Origin: a virus | Virus record (IMG/VR): IMGVR_UViG_3300020442_002879 | Span: 1-51,439 of that record | DNA: 51,439 bases | Strand: one strand, 5' to 3' | Part shown: one piece after another, positions 7,009 to 22,000 of the stretch | How positions within the stretch are numbered: the first letter of the stretch is position 1 | How the letters are laid out: each line of letters starts with the position of its first letter | The notes under the pieces: generated by a model | What the model was told of the DNA's origin: nothing | What the model saw: the letters and a program-made list of their open reading frames with translations, nothing else | Databases searched by the model: none | Made by a program: the position numbers and the translations under genes

Positions 7009-10000
7009 ATGAATATCAATAAGGTCTCCAACGCAGTTTCTAGCCAACTCCCAGACTTTATTTCTACGGAGTATGAACTGTTCTCAAAGTTCATCGAGTA
7101 TTACTATAAATCTCAAGAGAAAACAGGTTTAGGGCAAAATATCCTAAACAATTTCTTAGAGTATCTTGATATCGATAAATTGGATATCGATATCCTTGAT
7201 GGTGCCACCACACTTGTAGAAGATATCTCTAAGGATGATACAGTAATTACTGTTGAAAACGTAGAAAAGTTTTTAACGGAAAATGGATCTATTAAGATTG
7301 GTGATGAAGTAATCTTTTATGAGAACGTTTCATCTTCACCCAATATTTCCTTTAGACCTGGTGTATCTTATGAACAGGTCAATATTAAGCAAATTGAGTT
7401 ACAAAGTCCCCTTCGTAGTTTTGATGGGACTACACAATCGTTTGCACTTTTAAGTGAAGATAGTCCAGTTAGTCCTGTTAGTGCAAATCACTTAATTGTA
7501 GAAGTTTATGGTGAATATCTTGTACCTGGTATTGACTATACTGTTTCTGGAACGAGTATTGTTTTTACTGAGGCACCTAGAGCAGTACTGACTTCTGACA
7601 GTGCAGATTTAACAAGTATCAAATATTTTAGTGGATATATTGAAAATACTATTTTCTCTTTAAATGATATTTCTGCTAGTTTTGGTGATGGAAAAACTCA
7701 ATTTAAAGTAACTCGTAATGGGGAACAATTTGTTCCAGAAATTGATGAATATGTTATTGCTTATTATGATAACAACTTATTACATCCAAAAGTAGATTAT
7801 GTTTTTGATGAAGATCTCTTAATTTTTAGGGGATTTGCTCCTTTGAAAGGACGAAAATTAGATTTATTCTATATTGATGCGCCAATTCCTTCTTTTGGTA
7901 GTAATGCAGCTGCACATGCTAGAATTAATGATGCTGGACAACTTGAAAGTATTAAAATTGATGATGCTGGGTCTTCATATAGATTTGATTACCCACCTGC
8001 TATTGGTATTGGTGATGAGAATGGTTCTGGTGGTGCTGCAAAGGCACTTATCAATGGTGTAAAGAATTTGCAATTAATTAATGGTGGAATTGGATATAGT
8101 GATACCAATCCACCTATCGTAAATGTAGAATCACCAACCCAAGATGGATCTACTCCAGCAAAAATTACTGCAACGGTTTCGGGTGGAGTAGTTACTGGTT
8201 TAACTCTAATAGATTCTGGTAGTGGATATACTTTTGTACCTAGAGTCACATTTTCACAACCAGGAGGAGCAGTTGTAGATGCTCCTACCATTGTTGATGG
8301 TTCTATTTCTGGTGAGATTGTAGTATCTGCTAAGGGTTCTGGGTATACTACTGCTCCTGAAATTTATATTGATGAACCAACAGGTGATAATCCAATTAAG
8401 GCATCGTTCCAATCAGTTATCAACAGTGATGGTGAGATCACTTCAGTAACTATCTTGAATAGAGGTCAGGGATACACTACGACTCCCAGAATTCAGGTTA
8501 TTCAACCGACAGGTGCTCAAGTTTTAGAGACCACAGTTGATGCTGATGGTCGAGTTACTGGTATTGAACTTCTTAACGGTGGTTCTGGATATGAAGATGT
8601 CCCATCAGTCTACATCATTGATGACAGAACAGATCCATCTACAGGTGCATATTTGGGTGGCACTGGAGCAAAAGCAGTAGCATCAGTATTCAATGGTAGA
8701 ATTACTGATATCAATGTCACTGAGTTTGGAACGGGATATAGTCAAACAAGTCCACCTAAAATTATTATTCAAAGTCCTCCTCAAGCTTCGGCATCGGTTG
8801 AAATTGGTATTAACGAAATTACTGGATTTGAAATTTTAGAATCTGGCACAGGGTATTCCAAAGCACAATTTATTGGATGTGCTAGAGCAGCAAGTGGAAT
8901 TACTGGATATACTGAAGATGGTAATGCTATTTTTAGTAGAGATACCACTGCAACTGCACATAGCAATAATGATTCTATCAGTTGTTTAGATTCTTTATTT
9001 GTAAAAAGACTTCTTGACAAGTATAAGGAGCAATTTTTGCCTGATGTTCCTGAGTTAGACTATAAAAAAATTGATGTGCGTACATCAATTAAAAATATCA
9101 AAGATTTTTATCAGACTAAAGGTACTACTTTTAGTATTGAATATCTTTTCAAACTGCTTTATGGGGAAACTGTAGATGTTTCGTACCCTAAAGACCAAAT
9201 CATTAAACCTTCTGCGGCAACTTGGTCTATTAACACAATTCTTCGTGCCACATTAGAAAGTGGTGATCCTAGAAATATTCAAGATGCTTTGATTCAACAA
9301 GAAGCGGATATTGCAGACCCAAATGTTTTGGAGGCGAGTGCTCTTGTAGAAAATTATATTGCTATTAATACTGCAAATATTACTATTTACGAATTGGTCC
9401 TTTCGGAAGAAACAATTCAAGGAACTTTTGTTGTTCCATACAAAACAAGACTTGCTGAACCTCTTGGAGAAACTGATAGTATTATTACAGTTGACTCTAC
9501 AATTGGTTGGCCAGAAAGAAATGGTGAGTTTATTTTAGGTGGAGCAGAGGTTGTTCGTTATAAAGAAAAGTCATTAAACCAGTTTATTGAATGTACTCGT
9601 TTATCTCCTGGTAGTATTGGTCTTAATCCCTATGTTTGGGATTCTGCTACTGAAGTGGTCTCAAACTTTAAGGTTTATCTTAACAAGGGAACTGCTCAAG
9701 AAGTTGTCATGAATATTGTTGGTATCGTTGATGCACAACAAACTAATTTAACTGACACTGGATCTTACTATCTTCCTGGTGATAAACTTACTGTTGCTAA
9801 ACTTGGTGGCACTGGTGAGCAACCCCTTCTCACCACCTGGTTGTATAACGTTAAGAAACTCATTGAGGTTGAAGGTATTACTTTCGGCGGTGTTGATGAC
9901 AGATTTGCTACTGTAACTTGTACAAATAATCATGGATTACTGGTTGGGGACGAAGTTACCATTTATGGTGCAAATCCAATCATTTACAACGGAACGTTCC

Positions 10001-13000
10001 AAGTAACTTCTAGGGATAGTGATACCGTATTCCAATATCAATTGCCTCAAACGGCACTTGTAACTCCACAAGGTAATATTCTTGTATCTGTTAACTTAAA
10101 CAAAGGAAAGTCAACTAACACTCCTATTAACAACAGTATTTCTTCGTATACTACGAATATTCAGAATTCATTCTTTAATGATGATTATATCTACGTAGCA
10201 TCTACTGGTATTCCCAATTATAATGTTGGTCCTTTTGTTGGATCTGCACTTATTCCAGGAAACCAAAGAAAACTGAACAGATTTGTACAAAATCCAACTA
10301 CAATTTCTACCAAGAATACTATTAAACCTGGTCCTATCGGAACATGGGTTAATGGTGTTTCTGCTTGGTCTTATAAGTCTACACTATCGAAGACATTTGG
10401 ACCTATTACTGATATTACTATTTCCAATTCTGGTATAGATTATGACGCTGCATCTCCACCAACTGCAACTATTAGCGGTGGTGGTGGATCTGGTGCTACT
10501 GCGGAAGTTGTTGTAAACGGTTCTGTAAGCAGTATCAGTGTTGATACTGGTGGTAGTGGATATACATCTTCTCCCTTGGTTTCTATCGTCGGTGGAGGCG
10601 GTTCTGGAGCATCTGCAACCGCTATTATTACTAAGGGTAGTGTATCTAATATTTTAATTACGAATGGTGGTACTGGTTATACTTCTCAACCAGAAATCAC
10701 TATTGTTGGTGGTGAGGGTACTGGCGCTACTGGCACTGCATCTGTTAGAGGTCCTATTAAATCTGTAAATTTAACTTCTGGTGGTACTTCTTATACATCT
10801 AGTCCTACTGTTACCGTAAGTTCTGGTACTGGTGCAGTTGCACAAGCAATTGTTAATAATGGTAGAATTATTTCCATTGCTATTATTTCTGGTGGTTCTG
10901 GATACACGACAGCACCAGAAGTTCAAATCCAAGGTGTTGGATTTGGTGCGAAAGCAAGAGCAGTAATTGATAAAGAAGGTGAAAATGCAGGTAAAGTTAC
11001 TAGTGTCGAAATCTTAAATAGGGGGATTAACTATGTTCAAGGAACTACAGTTATTAACCTGACTTCTGTTGGGCAGGATGCAGAATTTTCTGCTAATGTA
11101 TTCCAATGGACATATAATTTACAAGAATCTTCCACTTTTGATGATTCGCAAGGTTCTGTTTTTGAAGGATATAACACTCAATATGGTGGTGAATATGCTC
11201 ACTTGTCTAATCCTCAAAGACTCAGATATATCCTTGGTGATAATCTGATTGAAAATAATGATGGAACTATTATCGAGAGAGAAACTCAGTTAAATCACTC
11301 TCCCATCATTGGTTGGGCATTTGATGGTAATCCCATTTATGGTCCTTACGGATATTCTGATCCTACAGACCAATCTTCTAATATCACAAAAATTTCTTCT
11401 TCCTATAGATTAAAAACCGCTTTAGTCTTAGATGAAATTACAAATCCAAATCCAGTTAGAACAGAAGGTCCACTTCTTAGTACTGATTCTGCGGGTACTT
11501 ACGTTGAAGATTATGAATACGTTTTCAATCTTGGGGATTTGGACCAGTATAATGGACGTTTCTGCAAAACTCCAGAGTTTCCAAATGGTAGGTATTGCTA
11601 TTTTGTAACTATTGACAATACTGAAGCAGGTAATCCAGTATTCCCATATGTTTTGGGAAGCGATTTCAATTCCGTTGTCGATTCTTGGAATTTGAACGCA
11701 GATGCTACCCAACAAAATATCCCAAGAGGTGTTGTTCGTTATAGAGATCCATATCAAAATGTTGATATTGATGTTGAGAGAACTCCGAATGCTTCTACAA
11801 ATTCATTATCTTTAGAAAATGGCGATATACTTTTATTTGAAGTAGAAGATGAAAATAGAGATGGTGTAATTAGTGAAGATGAGATTAATGACCCCGATCA
11901 AATTTTAGAAGAACCCCCTCTTCAGATTTTTGATTATTTCCCCAAAGTAAAGACAGAATCTAAAGTTGATATCGAAGTTGAAACTATTAGTAGATTTGAA
12001 AATGCTTCTATCACAGATTTTGTTATCGAAAATGCTGGTAGTAGTTATCAGGTAGATGATAAATTAATCTTTGATAATTCTGATACTGGTGGATCTGGTG
12101 CTTCTGCTCGTGTTTCTAGAATTAAAGGCGAAACAATTTCTAGTTATGGATATGAATATCGTCAGGGTGTAAATTACGGTAAAATTGTAACAACTTCTCC
12201 ACACACCTTAGAAGTAGGTGATACTGTTTTTGTTGATTATTCTGAAAATATTGAAACTACAAATAAAGAATTTGACGTAAGGCAGTTAAAAGGCATTGAA
12301 GAGGTTGTTGTCAATCAAACTGGTAGTGGATACAATGAGGAAATTCCTCCAACAATCCGTATTGATGGCGATGGTAATAGTGGAGAACTAGAGGCAGTCG
12401 TTGATTCTCTTGGTGCTATTAAAACAGTTAATATCATTAACTCGGGTAATGGATACACTACAAATCCAAGGGTTATTCTTTCACACCCTCAAGTCTTTAA
12501 GAAAGCAGATTACTATGTTGCAAAAATTGCAAATGAAGAAAATGTAACCATAAATGACGTTTTTGTGAATGATAGTAAAGAAACATTTATTTGTGGACGT
12601 ACTTTAGATGATAGTGGTAATACAGTAGCATTTGTTGCTAAGTTATCTGCTGGTGGTGTAAAAGAGTGGGAAAAAACACTTGAACTCACTAGTGGATTAA
12701 ATTATGCAGAATTCCAAAGAATATATGTTGAAGGTAATAACGTTTGGGTTGCAGGTATCAACAAACCCAATAGTACTGTATTAAATGCATATAACCCTGA
12801 TATCATTGTTGCTAAGTATATTCAATCGTCTGATGGACTGAGTGCTACTCTTAATTTCCAAAAAGCATATGGTGGTATCTCTGGTGCTCAACGTGCTGAC
12901 AATATTACATCTATCATTGGAACTACTGATAATAGAGTAATTATCGGTGGATACACGAATACAAATTCACCAAATCCATATGATGCTTTTATTGGTATTC

Positions 13001-16000
13001 TTGATTCTTCTGGCACATTTACAGTTAAGAGAAAAATTGCATCTTCAAGTGGAAATGAAGAAGTTAAAGATCTTCTCTTAGATTCTTCTGGAAATCTTTA
13101 CTTTATCTTAGAGACCTCTTCTACCCAAAATGCTAGTGCTAGAAATTTTGCCATCGGTAAAGCAACTATTACTTCTACCAGCATTACAACCACTTGGATT
13201 AAAGAAATTACAAATAATTCATACTCTTTCTTGAATACCTCATTCGCCATTGATGAGTTTGATGATATCTATGTTACTTCTACTCTTCAACTGAAGAGTG
13301 ATAATACAACGAGAGATAGTTTCTGGGTTGGTAAGTTTGATACTGATGGTGATACTACATGGAACTATCGTTATGCTGCCCCTGGTAGAGATATTAATTT
13401 AGCACCCAAGTGCGTTCTTGATATCTTTAATGAATTGAATATTGCATTTACCAGATCTGATAATACGACAGACAAGAAGACTGTAGATATTGTAAAACTT
13501 AATTATAAGGGTGAAATTATAAATCATACAACAAATGACTTCACACAAAATACTGTCGAAGGCATTACTGCTAATGCTCTTATAGTTGACAATTCTGGCG
13601 ATCCTTACATCTTTGGACAAACTTCTTGGAATAGAAACGAAGCAGTCTTTACTTTTGATACTGACTTAAGTGATACTACCACACATCATACCTTGACTAC
13701 TCTTGGTCTTGGTGGTTCTATTGCGAGAGATTCTGATGGATACATGAAGATTTTTGGATTCCAAACAGGTCAATCTACAGTATTTGAGAACAGTGCTATC
13801 AAAATTGCTGCAACCAGCTTAGGCAACGCATTGTCAAATGACTTTACTATCGATTTCCTTCTTTACAAAGATGCTGACAACGGTAATGCAGAAACATTGA
13901 GTGCAGATCAACAGACTCTCATTGCTATTGGTGATGCTCAGTCTGCTACTGGTGGTCTTTGGTTATACTATAATACCGATGGAACTGCTGCCGATGGAAG
14001 AATTGAGTTAGTTGTTACTAATGACACTACAGCATTCTCTGGTGCCTCTGCTGCAACAGGAACAAATACAGGATTGTTTGCTGATGATACTTGGCAGTTG
14101 ATTTCTCTTAGAAAAGAAACTAATACTTTTAAAGTATACGTAAATGGTCTTGAGCAAATCTCTGCTACGGTTGCTGAAACTTCTCTTGGTTCTAAGGATA
14201 TTCATATTGGTAACGTTCCTGGATTCCCTAACGCAGGTGGATTTATTGAAGACAATCAGGGTCAATTCTTTGTCGATTCTTTAAGAATTCGTAATAGAGC
14301 AGCCACTGTAACAGCACCTAGTGATTTTGGTAACCCATTAGTCCTTCCTGCTGCAGATGCAGTTGCTTTAGATCATACATTTGCAGATACCACATGGTTT
14401 GCACAGCAACATGCCAGATATGATTACATTGATTATGAAGCATTTGGATTAAAAGTTGACAAAGATGCCGATGCTGTTAGAAAGGGTACATTTAACTCTA
14501 ATACTGATAGTGATTATGGATTTACAAGAACTGCAGTAACTCCTGTAACTGGTACTGCCTTAACATTAGTATCTACTGGATATCCACTAGCAGAAGTTGG
14601 TTTCCAAACTTTAGATTTGAGCACGGTTATCACTACTATGTCTGAGGCAACGGAGTCTCTTGCATATAGCAGAGATATTTGGAGCTCTAGAACTGCAACC
14701 GTTCCTTCTCCTGGATCTCAGAAACTAAAAGTAACTGCAAATGTCAAGAATCGTTATTATTTTGAGACATTCAATCTTCTTAAGATTGATAATGTACAAG
14801 AACTTACTATTAATCAATTATTCAACTTTACTGTTGGGGCAAAATTAGTTCTTAGAAATGGTTCTACCTTTGTCAATAGTGGATATATTACTAGAATTGA
14901 TAGGGACAATAAAAAGGTATATGTTGCTATTAATAATAATGAGTGGAGTAATGATGTTGATGTATATGAATTATCTACTGAGCAGTTTAATGAGCAAAGT
15001 TCTTTCAATATTGTTGGTCCTGTTCCCAATGATATTAACGAAATTGCACAAACATTCCCCGATGTAGTAAATACAACTCCTGGAACATTTGACATTGATT
15101 TAGCAGATTTTAATGCTCCTGAAGATGTTGGTGGAACAAATAACTTAGATGAATATGCTAAGTTTAAATCTTATGCTGATGATGACTATAGTGTCAAAAT
15201 TGTTGAAGTTAGTGGATCGTCTAGTTTTGTTGTAGGTTCTGTTGTAACATTAAACTCTACTGACGTATCTTTCAATTCTTCTCGTTCTACAGTACAAATT
15301 ACAAATCTTACTGGTGTTACTAAGATTACTTTAGTTGCTAATCTAAGCAAAATTCTCCAAGTAAGTGCCGTTGCAAATAGTGATACAGTTTACTGTGTTT
15401 CGGACACACTTCATTATCTCAGTGATGGTGAGCAACTGTTTATTGATGGTAATCCAAGTCAAGAAGTTTCTGGTACTGTATATGATGAATATGATGGTTC
15501 ATTCCCTGTAGAACGAGTCATCAGTCCAATTGAATTTACATATAAACTTCCTCAGGCAGCAGTCAGTTCTCCTGCTACATCAGGTTCTTCTGTAAGTGTA
15601 TTTGTTAAGTCTCCTACTCTGAAGATGTACTATGGGCATCAATATTTGTTCAATCTTGGACATTCTTCGATGCTTGGTGGCAATTTATCCTTTGCCAAAG
15701 ACCCTCTCTATAAACTAGAGTATTCTTTTAACTCTATTGAGCGTATTGGCACCCCAGGTGTTACGGGTCAAGGTGTTCCTACACCAACAGTTAAGTTTAA
15801 GGTTACTGAGGATGTAATTACTAATATTTCATATTATTTTGATCCTTCGAGAACTGGTGATGATTCTCCCGTTATTCCTGATAGTTATTTGGATGTTACT
15901 TTCTCTCCATATGTCGGTACATTTACTGTAAGTTCTACTTCTGGTGGAACAATTACTAGTGGTGACAATACATTCCAATTTGTTCTCACCAATCAACCAG

Positions 16001-19000
16001 AAGATGTTGCTACTATTGCGAATGCAACATACAGCACTAGTTCCAAGAAAGCAGTTGGAGCTATTTCTAACATTCGTATTGTTAATCCTGGTGGATTCTA
16101 TACTAAACTTCCAGTAGTTGATACTATCGAATCAACTAGAAAAATTGAAAGAGTTGACATTGTTGACCCTGGAACTGAATATGCTGTAGGCACATACAAA
16201 GCTGTTCCTATTGCTGGTGATGGTGAAGGTGGATTAGTACAAATTACTGTTGCTGATGGTACAGATTCTGAGGGTGTATTGATTCCTGGTCAAATCCAAT
16301 CTGTTGTAGTTACTACCCCTGGTAAGGGATATACTACTGCAAGTATTGATGTTGAAGCAATTAATGGCATTCTTGGACCAGGACTTACTGGTTCGGGAGC
16401 AGAACTTAATGTTGTTATTCCTTCTTCGGGTTCTGGTGCATCTATTTTCACATTGGGTGAAGAAATTGGTAAGATTAAAAACCTTAAGAATAATAACTTC
16501 GGTTTCGATTATTCTCATGACTACACCCTACGTCCTGAAATTTCTTTCCCAATCAATGCACAACTGACTGCTACAAGTATTCTTGACAGCATCACTGTTA
16601 CCGATCCTGGTTCTGGATATACTCAGGCACCTACAGTTGTTATTTCTGGTGGTGGTGGAACTGGTGCAATTGCTGAAGCAACTATTAAGAATGGTAGACT
16701 ATTTGCCATTGAAGTCAAAGATCCTGGGTCAGGATATTCTTCTCAACCACAAATTAATCTCAAATCATCCTTCAACTATGTTGTAAACCTTGATTTGGGT
16801 CTGCTACAGTTCGCGTTCCCACATGGCATTCAAAATGGTGCTGAAATCACTCTTTCGGCTACTGATACTGGTGATGGCGCAGAATTGCCACTTGCAGCTG
16901 GTGCTATTGGTAGATTAAGTGCAACTACCACATATTATGCTATTGCTGGTTCTGGAAACTCTTTGGAAGGCGATCAATTGAAACTTGCAATTACTTCTGC
17001 AAACGCAGAACTTGGTGATGCAATTTCTTATGTCAATGCTGGTACTGGTCGTCAATCGGTTCTTACCGAATCGTTTGGTGGTGCTGCAGAAGCAAATGTC
17101 ATTACTTCTACCTTCTTGGAAGGTGAGTTAGTATATCAAGGTGATTCTCTGGAAAATGCAACTGCTCAAGGATATGTTTCTACAAACTCTGGTTGGCAAG
17201 TTGGACCTAGAATTCTCAAGTTAATTGATTACACTGGAACATTTGCAGAAGGTCAAACAATTACTGGTGTTATTTCTAAGTCTTCTGGTATTATCTCTAG
17301 ACTTAAGATCGCTAGAGGTGTTCTTGAAGTTGGTTCTATCACTAAAACTACAGGTCAATTTGTTGATGATGTTGGTAAACCCTCTGAAATTATTCAAAAG
17401 ATTCAAGACTCTTACTATTATCAAGACTTCTCATATGCTGTTAAGTCTTCTGTATCGATTAGTGAGTGGAAAGATGTTCTTGTTAGAAATGTACACCCTG
17501 CTTCCTTTAAGGTGTTTGGTGAACTTTCTATCGGTGACTATGCTACAATTCCAAATAAAGAAACCGATTTTGAGTTAACAAAGTCTGTTGAACTTGCTAA
17601 TGAGGCAATTGTTCCTAATATTCAAAACTTTACTCTTGTTGAACCCATTTATAGTGAGTTTAATAATACTGAGATTCTTTTCCGTCAAAAGAGACTGACT
17701 TCTTCGGAGAATATTCTTACTTCTGTTGTTCAAAGAATTGATGATATTTCTGGATTGTTTGATGGTGTTAGAACCTCATTCCCACTAACAGTTAATAATG
17801 GCGATTCTGTCATTGCTAATGCAAATCAATTGATGGTCATTATGAATGGTGTTGTTCAAACACCAGAGGTTGCGTTTGAAATTCAAAGTGACTCTATTGT
17901 CTTCTCTGAACCTCCTGCACCCCCTGCTAGTGTAAAATATGTCAATGTTGAAATTGCACCAATTTCGATTATTGAAAATACATTTGCTAGCACTAGTGGA
18001 ATTGTACCTAGTGTTGGACAAACTTTAACAGGTACTGGATCTGGAGCAAGACTGACTGTTACTAGGGTTACTGCAACAACGGTCAATATTGGAAGTCAAG
18101 AGGCACCTAATAATGTACAAAAAGAACTGATTGAGGGTTTCTTCACTGAAGGTACTGCATTCAGTGCTAATGAACTTGTTCTTGGTAATGCAACAGGATT
18201 CTCGGCATTATTTGAGACTGCTCAGGCAGTTGCAAATAACGGATTATTTGAATTTGGTGAGACTGTTACTGATCTTAGTGGTGATACCGCAGTTGTTGAA
18301 GATATCAACCTTGAGAAGGGTGCAGAAACACCAATCGCTAAGTTGAGATACACTGTAGGTCCTTCGACAACCTCTTTTGAAGCAATTGCTCAAGATTCGA
18401 CTATTAATGCACCTGCTCCCGTAGCAGAAGGAACATTTGTAGTTGATAGTAATTATCAAATTGGTAGTGAAATTATTACAGTCACTGCAATTACTCAAAA
18501 TACTGAGTCTACGACATTAACAGTCACTAGAGCACAACTGGGTACTTCAGCTGGTGGTATTCAGCAAAGCACTCCTCTGTATGGAACTGATATTACAATT
18601 ACTGATGATCTTACTTTAAGTAAGACTGTTGGTACATATCAGTCCAAACCTGGTTTATATGATATTCTCTTAGATGAGATTATTATCGGTGCAAAATCTC
18701 GTGTTGTTGCAAGAATTACGTCTACAACTCCATATACAGATCCTACAACAAATCAGGTTGTTGAGTCTGTTGAGATTTCTGAAGGTTCTTCTTTCTTCGC
18801 ACTTCTGTTCGATAGAATTCAGTCCACTACTTATCCAAACATTGTCCTTGATGACATTTCGCAATCTCAGATTGCAGTTGTTGATTTCACTGATAACAAT
18901 ACAGACTTTAACGTCAAGTTCCCTGAAAATGAAACTATTAATCATTATGTAATTCCTTACGATAATGAGACAGGCGATCTGCAAGATGATGAGTATATCA

Positions 19001-22000
19001 GAAATTATAAGATTGAATATGGTAATGATAGTGGTAACTTTACATCTGGTGAAGACCTTTCTATCCGTAAACTGGCATTAACAAACGCTGTCGGTGATGG
19101 ATTCTTCTCCTTGGGTCAAACTCTTCGCTCTAGAGACAGTAAAGCAGAAATTATTGGATATAATCAAGCACAGAAGACTGTCTACCTCGGAAAGGTTGGT
19201 AGAGTACGTAGTACTGGAGAAGACTACCATACAGCAACATTTAATGGCGATGCACAATTAGATACTGCTCAGATGAAGTTTGGTACAGCATCGTTGCTTC
19301 TCGACGGAACTGGTGATTATCTTTCCATTCCAACTTCTAATGAATTTGGTTTTGGTACGGGTGTATTCACTATCGAGTGTTGGATTCGTCCTTCAAGTGT
19401 TGCCAGTGGAACAAAAGTAATTGCAGATTTTAGACCTACTAGTAGCGATAGTGCTGCATTGTTACTTTTAAGCGGTTCTACACTGGAATATCAATCGTAC
19501 CTTGGTGCTGGTTCTATCACTTCAACCACTAATCTTTCTGCTGATACTTGGTATCATGTTGCTATTTCCAGAAGTGGTTCTACAACTAGACTATTCATTG
19601 ATGGTGTTCAAGAAGGTGGCGATCTTACAGATAACACTGATTATGGTTCAACAAGACCAATTAAAATTGGTTCCAACCTTAATGGAAGTGCAGAATTCCC
19701 TGGACACATTGATGAATTTAGAGTTTCTAACCTTGCTCGTTATACAACAACATTTACTCCCCGTGATGGAATCTTCCAAGGTGATATTAATACTAGACTT
19801 CTTCTTCACTTTGATGGAGCAGATGCTCAAACATATACTGAAGATTGGTCTGGTTCTCAAGACTTTACTAAGGGTGAGGAGTTTAATAATGATGCCATTA
19901 ATGCAACCACAGATGCTAACGGTAGTGCTGTAGTTACTGGTTTTACTGGTAAGACACACAGATATTATGATGCCGCAAATCTTCTTGAGAAAAACAAGAA
20001 TTTCCTCGCAAAGGAAGTTGTATATCTCTTGACTCAGCAGTATCCTTCATTAACTATTCCTGGTGGTAATGTCAACTGTGAGGACGACATTGAGGATATC
20101 GTTGAGGCAATTGTTGAGGACCTTCGCAATGGTTCTAACAATCACATCTGGGACGCTGCAGCACTTTATGTTGACAGAACTGATACAAATGCAGTAACCC
20201 TCAACCACGTTGAGACTGAAATTGATGAAACTGTCTGGGCATACAATAAACTCGGTGATCTAATTCCTTACATTATTAATAATGTTCTCTGGACAGTATC
20301 TGGTTCTCATGGATTGACTCAATACACTGATGCCACAATTACAGATTCTAATAATACTGTATATGGTCAATACACTCCAACTGCAGCAACATATGATGCT
20401 GCAACAGGTGTCATGGTTCTCACTATTGGTTCACACAGTTTGACAACTTCAAGTCAAATTGCTCTTGAAAATGGTAGTATTGTATTCACTTGTTCTTCTG
20501 ATAATAATGCAACTCAGCATAGATACCCCAGAAGTGATGATCCAGCATATGAGAGCGTTCTTAAGGTAACTGCTGTTACTGGAACAACGATTACTGTCAA
20601 TGTTGGTGCATCTCCTGTAGATAGACAGTACACCCACACATTTGTTTCTGCAGATTCTAATGCTGTCAGACTTCTCAATTATACAGTCGGTGATTGTGCA
20701 GACGTTGCTTCTACTGCAGACAACCTGCTTGATATTTTAATTGACACTCTGACAAATGCAGACTTGGCAACTCCTGTTGACCACCTGGGAACTATTACTA
20801 AGGTTTCTCCTGCAGTTGAATATCAAGGTGCTACTGTAGATAGTTTCTATGAAGAGACTCTGCAAGCAAACTATACTGACAATGCAAATGATACTTTATA
20901 TTCTAATATTATTGGTTCTAGTTCTCAGTATAGATTTAAGGATGCTGCTAACTTGATTCGTGCAAATAGAACTGCAATTGTCGATAAGGCAGCGTTTGAT
21001 ATGCTTGATAGATATCCAGATCTTGCTAACTCAATGCCTAGAAATGCTGATGGTACAAGCACTGCAGGTACTGAGCGTTGTAAGACTGATTTGGGTCTGA
21101 TTTTAGATGATATTGCCACTGATATTGAAAAGGGAGGCAACAAAACTGTTGCAACCACATCTAAGTTCTACATTGGTAACAATAACGAACTTCAGCACAT
21201 TCGCTTACAAGTATGGCAGTCTGTATATGCACATGAAAGACTTGGGTATTATGCAAAACAGGCAATCAATGGTGATTTAACCACTGATAATACTGATGAA
21301 TTAATCATTGGCGATTGGGGTATTACAAATGACCCTGGTCAATGTGCTAACGTTCAAACTGCTATTGATAACCTGATTACACTTCTGAATGATACAATCG
21401 CTCCTACAGGTTCTGATTACAATATCGCTGCAGACAGACTTTACTTCAACAGGTCTTTCATGGCAGAAGAGGCAACAGGATTACTCGATGCTGAATTCAC
21501 ATATGTTCTGAATAACATTTCATATAGAGCGTTTGATTATCCAAATGGAAATGCTGGCAGAGAAAAATGCCAGAGAGACCTCAAGTTGATTATTATTAGC
21601 ATTATTTCTGACCTTCAAACTGGTGGAAACAATAGCACTATTGATGCAATTGAACTCTATCTCAATGCAAATCTCCAATTAGACCATATTGAAGAGCAAC
21701 TTGCTGCGACTATCTTCGGTATTGAGAGTCTTAGAACTCTTGGATTAAAAGCAGTTGAAAATCTTCTCTACAGCTCTGGTACAGCGGTAACAGGCGATCA
21801 ATACTCTGGTACATATGCAACCACTTCTGCATATAGAGATGCTTTAAGTATGACTGATGTTGAATCAGTCAAGGCAAGATGGGGTGAATTGATTGATATT
21901 GCAGTTAGAACTCTGTCTCCTGCAGGTATTCCTGGCAGATATGCTTCTCAGCAGATGCTGTTCAATAAAAATTATTATAGAACAGAAATTACAAACACTG

